Shown in pieces: positions 27,381-36,300 of a stretch of DNA of 64,000 nucleotides (positions within the stretch are counted from its first letter, which is position 1; each line of letters begins with the position of its first letter). The stretch spans positions 1 to 64,000 of the forward strand of contig DIHE01000157.1 in the NCBI GenBank assembly GCA_002420005.1, in the 5' to 3' direction. The DNA comes from Holophagales bacterium UBA5704 (GTDB lineage: Bacteria > Acidobacteriota > Thermoanaerobaculia > Multivoradales > UBA5704). Position numbers and translations under genes: made by a program. The notes under the pieces are model-generated. The model saw only the letters and a list, made by a program, of their open reading frames with translations. It was not told the DNA's origin and searched no databases.

Positions 27381-30300
27381 GCTGCCGGCCGCTCCGGATC
27401 TCTGCGGCCTCTTCGATCGGCAGGCGGAGGCGCGCCCTGAGGCTCTCGCCGTGGTCGCGGGCGCGCAGAGCCTGACCTGGCGCGAGCTGGCGGACCAGGC
27501 CAACCGCCTGGCCCATCATCTGCGGCGCCTCGGCGTCGGCCCCGAGGTCTGCGTCGCTCTCTGCCTCGACCGCTCGGTCGAGATGATCGTCTCCCTGCTG
27601 GCGGTGCTCAAGGCCGGCGGCGCCTACGTGCCGCTCGATCCGGGTCTGCCCCAGGAGCGGCTGGAGCTGATGCTCGCCGATGCCGGAGCCCGGGTGCTGG
27701 TGGTGCACGGGCCGACCTCTCTCCTGCTCCCGGCGGTGCCGGCGATCCGCCTCGACCTCGGTGCGGCCGGGGCGGCGCTCGCCGCGGAGAGCCCCGTGGC
27801 CCCGCCACCCGCCGCGGATGCGGACAACCTGGCCTATGTGATCTACACCTCCGGCTCGACCGGCCGGCCGAAGGGCGTCGCGATCTCGCGGGGCCAATTG
27901 GCGAGCTACACCCAGGCGGTGGCGCACCGGCTCGACCTGCCCGCGGGCGCCGGGTACGCGCTGATCTCGACCTTCGCTGCGGACCTCGGCAACACCGTTC
28001 TCTTTCCCGCGCTCGCCGGCGGCGGCTGCCTGCACGTCCTGACGCAGGAGCATGCCTCCGACACGGCGGCGCTGGCGGACTACGCCGGACGCCACGCGAT
28101 CGACTGCCTGAAGATCGTCCCCTCGCACCTGCGCGCCCTCCTCGACGGCCCGCGGCCCGAGCGCGTGCTGCCGCGCAGGTGCCTGGTGCTCGGTGGAGAG
28201 GCGACCGACTGGGCCTTCCTGGCCCGCGTCCAGGAGCTGGCGCCCGGGTGCCGGGTGCTGAACCACTACGGCCCGACCGAAACCACGGTGGGCGCGCTGA
28301 CCTGTGCCGTGCCGCACGGCTGGCGCGATCCCGACGCCGCGACCCTGCCGCTCGGGCGGCCCCTCCCCAACAGCCGGGTGTATGTCGTGGACGCCCGGTT
28401 GCAGGCGGTACCGGGTTGGGTGCCGGGTGAGGTGCTCATCGGCGGCGAGGGCGTGGCGCGCGGCTATGTGGGCCACCCCGCCCTGACCGCGGAGCGGTTC
28501 GTGCCCGATCCCTTCGCCGCGAGCCCCGGCCGGCGGGTCTACCGAAGCGGCGATCTGGCGCGCCATCTGCCGAGCGGCCTCCTCGAGTTCCTCGGCCGCA
28601 GCGACGACCAGGTGAAGATCCGCGGCTTCCGGGTCGAGCCCGGCGAGGTCGCGGCCCTGCTGCGCGGCCACCCGGCGGTGCGGGAAGCCGTGGTGCTGGC
28701 GCGCGAGGACGGGGGAGAGGGCAGGCGTCTGGTCGCCTATGTGGTGCCGGCCCGCGGCGGGCAGATCGCGCCGGACGAGCTGCGCTCCTGGCTGCGGCAG
28801 CGGCTTCCGGAGCACATGGTCCCCGCGGCTCTCGTCGTGCTCAAGGCCCTCCCGTTGACCTCCAACGGCAAGCTGGACCGCCGCGCCCTGCCGGCGCCGG
28901 AGCCGCCTCCCACCTCTCCGGCCGCGGGAGGCGCGCCACCGGACCCGGCCGAGGAGATCCTGCTCGGGATCTGGAGCGATCTGCTCGGCACGGCGCGGCG
29001 GATCGGCCGCCGCGACAGCTTCTTCGAGCTCGGCGGGCATTCGTTGCTGGCGATGCAGCTCATCTCGCGGGTGCGCGACGCCTTCCATGTGGAGATCCCC
29101 CTCCCGGTGCTGTTCTCCACACCGACGGTGGCCGGCCTTGCGGAACGCATCGCGGCGGCCGGCCGGCCGGGCCGGGCGGTGGCGCCGCCGATCGAGCGTG
29201 TGCCGCGCGGGGGCGATCTGCCGCTTTCGTTCGCGCAGCAGCGCCTGTGGTTCCTCGACCGTCTCGAGCCGGGGAGCCCGTTCTACAACATCACCCGCGC
29301 CCTGCGGCTGCACGGCCACCTGGACGTCCGCTCGCTCGGCCGTGCCCTGGGCGAGATCGTCCGGCGGCATGAAGCACTGCGCACCACGTTCCCGTCGTCC
29401 GGCGGGTTCCCGGCCCAGGTGATCGCCGCCGCCGGAGACGCCTCCCTCTCCCTCGTCGACCTCGGCGGTCTCGGTACGGCCGGGCGCGAGGCGGTCGCGC
29501 TGGACCTGGCGACCCTCTGGGCACGGTCTCCCTTCGATCTGGCGCGCGGTCCTCTGCTGCGCCTCGGCCTGCTGCGGCTCGGCGAGCAGGAGCACCTGCT
29601 GCTCGCGGCCGTCCACCACAGTGTCGCCGACGGCTGGTCCATGGGCGTGCTGGTGCGCGAGATCGGGGCGCTCTATGCGGCGTTCGTCCAGGGGGAGCCG
29701 TCCCCGCTGCCCGAGCTGCCCGTGCAGTACGCCGACTTCGCCGCCTGGCAGCGCAGTTGGCTGCAAGGCGAGGTCCTGGAGGAACAGATCGCCTTTTGGC
29801 GAGGCCGCCTCGCCGGAGCCCCCCGCGTGCTGGAGCTGCCGGCGGATCGGCCGCGCCCCCCGGTGCAGACCTTCCGGGGTGCCGTGCAGCCCCTGGTCCT
29901 GCCGCCCGCTCTTGCGCAGGCGGCTCGCGGCCTCGGCCGCCGGGAGAGCGCGACCCTCTTCATGACCCTGCTCGCCGCCTGGGCGGTTCTGCTCGGCCGC
30001 CACGCCGGGCAGGAGGACCTGCTGGTGGGGACGCCGATCGCCGGCCGCAACCGGCGCGAGATCGAGGACCTGGTCGGGTTCTTCGTCAACACCCTCGTCC
30101 TGCGCATCGAGCTGAGCGCAGGGGACAGTGGGACGGCGCCGGCGTTCCTGGAGGTCCTGGGGAGGGTGCGCGCCGGAGCCCTCACGGCTTTTGCCCACCA
30201 GGATCTCCCCTTCGAGCGCCTCGTCGAGGAGCTCGCCCCGGAGCGGGACCTCTCGCGCTCGCCGCTGTTCCAGGTCCTGTTCTCGCTGCAGAATGCGCCC

Positions 30301-33300
30301 GCCGGGGAGCTGCGGCTCCCCGGTCTCACCCTGGCCCCGGTGGAGACCGGGGCCGCGGTGGCGAAGTTCGATCTCTCGCTGTATCTCGTGGAGACCGGCG
30401 CGGAGATCACGGGCGGGCTGGAGCACAATAGGGATCTGTTCGACGCGGGCACGGTGGAGCGGCTGGGAGCCCGCTTTGCAGCGCTCCTCGCAGCAGCCGT
30501 GGCGGACCCCGGTTGCCCGGTCGGGGACCTGCCGCTCCTGTCGCCGGCGGAGGTGGAGCAGCTCGTGACCGGCTGGAACGACACGGCCGAGCCGTTCCCG
30601 GCCGACCTCTGCGTCCATGAGCGGATCGCGGCGCAGGCGGCCCGGACACCGGAGGCCGTCGCCCTGTCCTTCGGCGGCGAGCCTCTCTTCTACCAGGAGC
30701 TCGTGGAGCGCGCCGGGCGGCTCGCCCGCCGGCTGGTCCGTCTGGGCGTCGGGCCGGACGTGCCGGTCGGCCTCTGTGCCGACCGCTCGCCCGCCCTGCT
30801 GGTGGGAGTGCTCGGGATTCTCCAGGCCGGCGGCGCTTACGTGCCGCTCGATCCGACCCATCCGCGGGAGCGTCTGGGGGCCATCCTGGCCGACTCCGGC
30901 CTCCGCGTCCTGGTCACCGAGAACGCTCTGCTCGGGACCTTGCCACACCACGGGGTGCCTCTCGTTCTCCTCGACGGCGAGACGGCCGGGGACGGGCGCG
31001 TGCCGTTGCCGCGGGTGCACCCCGAAAACCTGGCGTACGTCCTCTTCACCTCGGGCTCGACCGGCCGGTCCAAGGGGGTCGCGGTGAGCCACCGCGGCGT
31101 GATGAACTTTCTGACCACCTTGGCGGCACGGGCGGGGTTTTCCGCCGGCGACGTGGTGGTGGCCCTCACCACGCTCTCGTTCGACATCGCGGTCACCGAG
31201 CTGCTCCTGCCGCTGACGATCGGAGCGCGGATCGAGCTGGTGCGCCGCGAGACGGCCGGCGACGCGCGGCTGCTGGCCGCGGCTCTGGAGTCGGCGGGCG
31301 CCACGGTGTTGCAGGCGACGCCGGCCACCTGGACCCTGCTGGTCGATGGGGGCTGGCAGGGCCGTCCCGGGCTCAAGGCGCTGTGCGGCGGTGAGGCCCT
31401 GCCGCGGGCTCTCGCCGATCGGCTGCTGCTCCGGGCCGCGGAGCTGTGGAACCTCTACGGCCCGACCGAGACCACGGTCTGGTCGACGCTTCACCGGATC
31501 ACCGCAGACGAGCGCCGGGTGCCGATCGGACATCCCCTGGGCAACACCACGGTCCACCTCCTGGGGCGCTGGGGTGAGCTGGTGCCGGTCGGCGTGGTGG
31601 GCGAGCTGTGGATCGGCGGCGCCGGCCTGGCGCGCGGCTACCACGGCCGGCCCGACCTGACGGCCGAGCGGTTCCTCCCCGATCCCTTCGCAGCGCCCGG
31701 TGCGCGGCTCTACCGCACGGGCGACCTCGCCCGCCGCCTGCCCGACGGAGCGCTCGACTACCTGGGCCGCGCCGATTTCCAGGTGAAGGTGCGCGGTCAC
31801 CGCATCGAGCTGGGGGAGATCGAGGCCGCGCTGCGCCGGCATCCGGATGTCCGCGACGCGGTGGCCGTGGTCCGCCAGGACGCACCCGACGAGAAGCGGC
31901 TGGCCGCCTACGTGGTGCCGGCGCAGGGAAAGGGGATCGGAGCCGCGGCACTGGCCGACTTCCTGCGTGGGATCCTGCCCGCCTCCATGATCCCTGCGGC
32001 CTTCTCCTTCCTGCCGGCGCTCCCCTTGACGCCCTCCGGCAAGGTCGACCGCCGCGCTCTGCCGGCGCCGGATCGCCGGGCCGCCGCTGCGGGCGCCGTG
32101 GAGCCGCGCGATCCGCTGGAGGAGCTGCTGGCCGGGGTCTGGGCGGAGGTCCTGCGGCTCGACCGGGTCGGCGTCCACGACGATTTCTTCCTCCTCGGAG
32201 GCCACTCCCTGCTGGCCACCCAGGTGATCTCGCGCCTGCACCAGGCGCTCGGGATGGAAGTGCCGCTGCGGTGGCTGTTCGAAGCTCCCACCGTGGCCGG
32301 GTTGGCGCGGAAGATTCTCGCCGGGCGGGCCGAGGGCGCGGCGACGCCGGCGCCTCCGCTCGTGCCGGTGCCGCGCGGCGGAGACCTCCCCCTCTCCTTC
32401 GCCCAGCAGAGGCTCTGGCTCATCGACCGTCTCGATCCCGGCAGCCCGGCCTACAACATGCCGCTGGCCCTGCGCCTGACCGGCGAGGTCACGCCCGCCC
32501 GGCTGGGGTGCATCTTCGCGGCCATCGTCCGGCGGCACGAGGTGCTGCGCACCACGTTCGTGGTCCGTGCGGGGGCGCCGGTGCAGGTGATCGCGCCCGC
32601 GGAGGATCGGACACCGCCCGTACCGGTCGTCGATCTGTCGTACCTGCCGGACGCGGCGGGCACGGCGGCGGCGCTCGCCCGCGACGAGGCACGCCGCCCC
32701 TTCGATCTGCGGCACGGCCCGCTGCTGCGCCTCGGCCTGCTCCGGCTGGGCACGGACGACCACGTCCTGCTTCTGACCCTGCATCACGTCGTCACCGACG
32801 GCTGGTCTCAGGGAGTCCTGCTGCGCGAGATCGCCGAGCTCCACACCGCCTTCACCGAGGGGCGGCCTCCCGCCCTGCCGGAGCTCCCGGTGCAGTACGC
32901 CGATTTCGCCGTCTGGCAGAGGAGCTGGTTGCAGGGCGCCGTGCTGGCGGAACAGCTCGGCCACTGGCGGCGGCGCCTCGCCGGGGCACCGCGGCAGCTG
33001 GAGCTGCCCACGGATCGCCCGCGCCCGCCGTTGAAGACCCGCCGCGGTGCGAAGCGCCCGGTCGCCCTCCCGCCGGACCTGGCGGCGGGGATCCGGGAGC
33101 TGGGGCGGCGGGAGGGGGTCACCCCCTTCATGGTCCTCCTCGCCGCCTGGGCGCTCCTTCTCGGCCGTCACGCAGGCCAGGAGGACGTGGTGGTGGGCAC
33201 GCCCATCGCCGGCCGCAACCGCCGCGAGCTCGAGGACCTCATCGGGTTCTTCGTCAACACCCTCGCCCTGCGCATCCGGCTCGACGGCTCCGGCTCCCCG

Positions 33301-36300
33301 CCCGCCTTCCGGGAGCTGCTCGGCCGCGTGCGCGAGAGCGCTCTGGATGCGTTCGCGCACCAGGACGTACCGTTCGAGCGCCTCGTCGAAGAGCTGGCTC
33401 CCGAGCGGGACCTCGCGCCCTCCCCGCTGTTCCAGGTCCTCTTCGTGCTGCAGAACCTGCCGGTCGCCGCACCGGCGGTGCCGGGGCTCTCTCTGGTGCC
33501 CCTCCCCATCGACAACGGAACGGCGAAGCTCGACCTGACGCTCTCCCTGAGCGAGGGGGCCGCCGGCTTTGCCGGCTCCCTGGAGCACGACCTCGACCTG
33601 TTCGACGACGCGACGGTGGAGCGCCTGCCGGCCCGTTTCGCGGTGCTCCTCACGGGAGCCGTGGCGGCGCCCGGCCGGGCGCTGCCGGACCTGCCGCTGC
33701 TCCTCCCGGCGGAGCTGGAGCAGGTGGTGCACACCTGGAACGCCACGACCCGCGAGTACCCGCGGGACTCCTCCCTGCCCGAGCTGTTCGCCCGGGTGGC
33801 GCAGGAGCTGCCGGACGGCCCGGCGGTGATCGGCTCCGGAGAGGTCTGGAGCTACCGCCGGCTCGCCGCGGCATCCGACCGCCTCGCGCGGCGGCTGCGC
33901 GCCCTCGGGGTCGGGCCGGAAACCCCGGTCGGCCTCGCCATCGAGCGCTCGCCCGCGCTGGTCCTGGGCACCCTGGCCATCGTCAAGGCCGGCGGCGCCT
34001 ACGTGCCGCTCGATGCCGGCCATCCCGACGAGCGCCTCGCCTTCCTCCTGGCGGACACCGGAGCGCGCATCGTGCTGGTGCACGGCGCCACGCGGGACCG
34101 GATGGCGGCGCTCGGCGCCTGCTGCGTGGACCTTGAAGACGCGCCGGACGAGAGCGCTGCGCCCCCGCCACCGCCACACCTTCCGGCCGACAGTCTCGCC
34201 TACGTCCTCTACACCTCGGGCTCGACCGGCCGGCCGAAGGGGGTGGCCGTGCCGCACCGGGCCGTCGTGCGGCTGGTGCGCCAGACCGACCACCTGCGCC
34301 TGGGACCCGGCGACCGCGTGGCCCACCTGTCGAATACGAGCTTCGACGCAGCCACCTACGAGATCTGGGGCGCCCTGCTCAACGGCGCCGCCGTGGCCGT
34401 GATCCCGCGCGACACCGTGCTTTCGTCCTCCGCCGGGCTCGCGGCGGCCCTGGCGGAGCAGCGGGTCACCTCGATGTTCCTCACCTCGGCGCTGTTCACC
34501 CGGATGGCGGCCGAGGTGCCGGACGCCTTCCACCACCTGCACGAGGTGCTCGTCGGCGGCGAGGCGGTGAGCCCCGCCGCCGCCCGCAGAGTGCTGGCCG
34601 GCCGGCCGCCGCGCCGCCTGCTCAACGCGTACGGCCCGACCGAGAGCACGACCTTCGCCGCCTGGTATCCGATCCGGGAGGTCCCGGCGGACGCGGTCTC
34701 GGTCCCCATCGGGTTTCCGCTGGCCAACACGACGCTCTACGTGCTGGACCGCCGGTGGTCTCCGGTCCCGCCCGGCTCGGTGGGAGAGCTCGCCATCGGC
34801 GGCGACGGCCTCGCCCGCGGCTATCTGGGCCGTCCGGAGCTCTCCGCCGAACGCTTCGTTCCCCATCCCTGGGGCGACGGTGAGCGCTTGTACCGCACCG
34901 GGGACCTGGTGCGGCGGCGGCCTGATGGGGCGCTGGAGATCCTCGGCCGGCTCGACCACCAGATCAAGATCCGCGGCTTCCGGATCGAGCCGGGTGAGAT
35001 CGAGACGGTCCTGGCGAGCCATCCGGCGATCCGCGAGTGTGTGGTCGTGGCGTGCGAGGGCCCGCCGGGATCGCATTTCCTGGCCGCCTATGTCGTGGGC
35101 TCCGCGGAGCCTCCCGAGGCGACGGGTCTCCGCACCTTCCTGAGCGAACGGCTGCCCGGCTACATGGTGCCGTCCGCGTTCGTGGTCCTGGAGGCCCTGC
35201 CGTTCTCGCCGAACGGCAAGGTGGACCGGAGGGCCCTGCCGGACCCGCAAGGCCACGGCTCACCGGAGCACGCCTTCGTGGCACCCTCCGATCCGGTGGA
35301 GGTGAAGCTGGCCGCGATCTGGAGCGAGGTGCTGCGGCGCGACCGGATCGGGGCCGAGGACGACTTCTTCGCGCTGGGCGGACACTCCCTGCTGGCCACC
35401 CAGGTGGTCACCCGGGTGGAGGAGGTGCTGGGCGTGGAGATCCCGCTGCGCGATGTCTTCGAAGCACCGACCCTGCGCCGCCTCGCCCGCCGTCTGCGCG
35501 AACAACACGGTGGAGAGACCGCCACACCGCCCCTCCTGCCCGCCACCGACCCGCCGCGGAGCGCTCCCTTGTCCTTCGCCCAGCAGCGGCTCTGGTTTCT
35601 GAACCAGCTCGAGCCGGGAAACCCGGCCTACAATGTCCCGCTGGCGGTTCGCCTCACCGGCGGGCTGTCGGTGGAAGCGCTGGAGAGGACCTTTGCCGAG
35701 GTCGTGCGCCGGCACGAGGCGCTGCGGACCTCGTTCCCGGTCGAAGCCGGACAGCCGGTGCAGAGGATCGCGGCGAGCGGGGACCTGCGGCTGGAGCTGC
35801 AGCCCGTCGATCTGTCGGACGCCCCGGAGGAGGCGCGCGAAGAATGGGTCCACAAACTGGTCCAGGAGGAGGCCGGGCATCCGTTCGATCTGGAGAACGG
35901 TGCGCTGCTGCGCTGCGGCCTGCTGCGCCTGGGTGAACGGGAGCACCTTCTGTTGGTGACCTTCCACCACATCGTCTCCGACGGCTGGTCCATGGGCGTC
36001 CTGCTGCGCGAGCTCGGCGCCTTGTATCCGGCCTTCCTCCGCGGCGAGCCTTCACCTCTTCCCGAGTTGAGGTCGCAATACGCCGATTTCGCGCGTTGGC
36101 AGCGGAGCCGGCTGCAGGGGGAGGTCCTGGAGCAGCTCCTCTCCCATTGGAAAGACGCGCTCGCCGGAGCTCCGACCCTGCTGGAGCTGCCCACGGATCG
36201 GCCACGGCCGGCGGTTCAGTCCTACCGCGGTGCCTTGGCCGGCCTGACCCTGGCACCCGGCTTGCCGGCGGCCCTCCGCGAGCTCTGCCGGAAGGCGGGG

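Noticed and set aside
25978..35256. Minus-strand open frame of about 3090 codons opposite the last NRPS
   Set aside because: Same artefact: composition-driven absence of stops, no recognisable domains, full overlap with a convincing gene.
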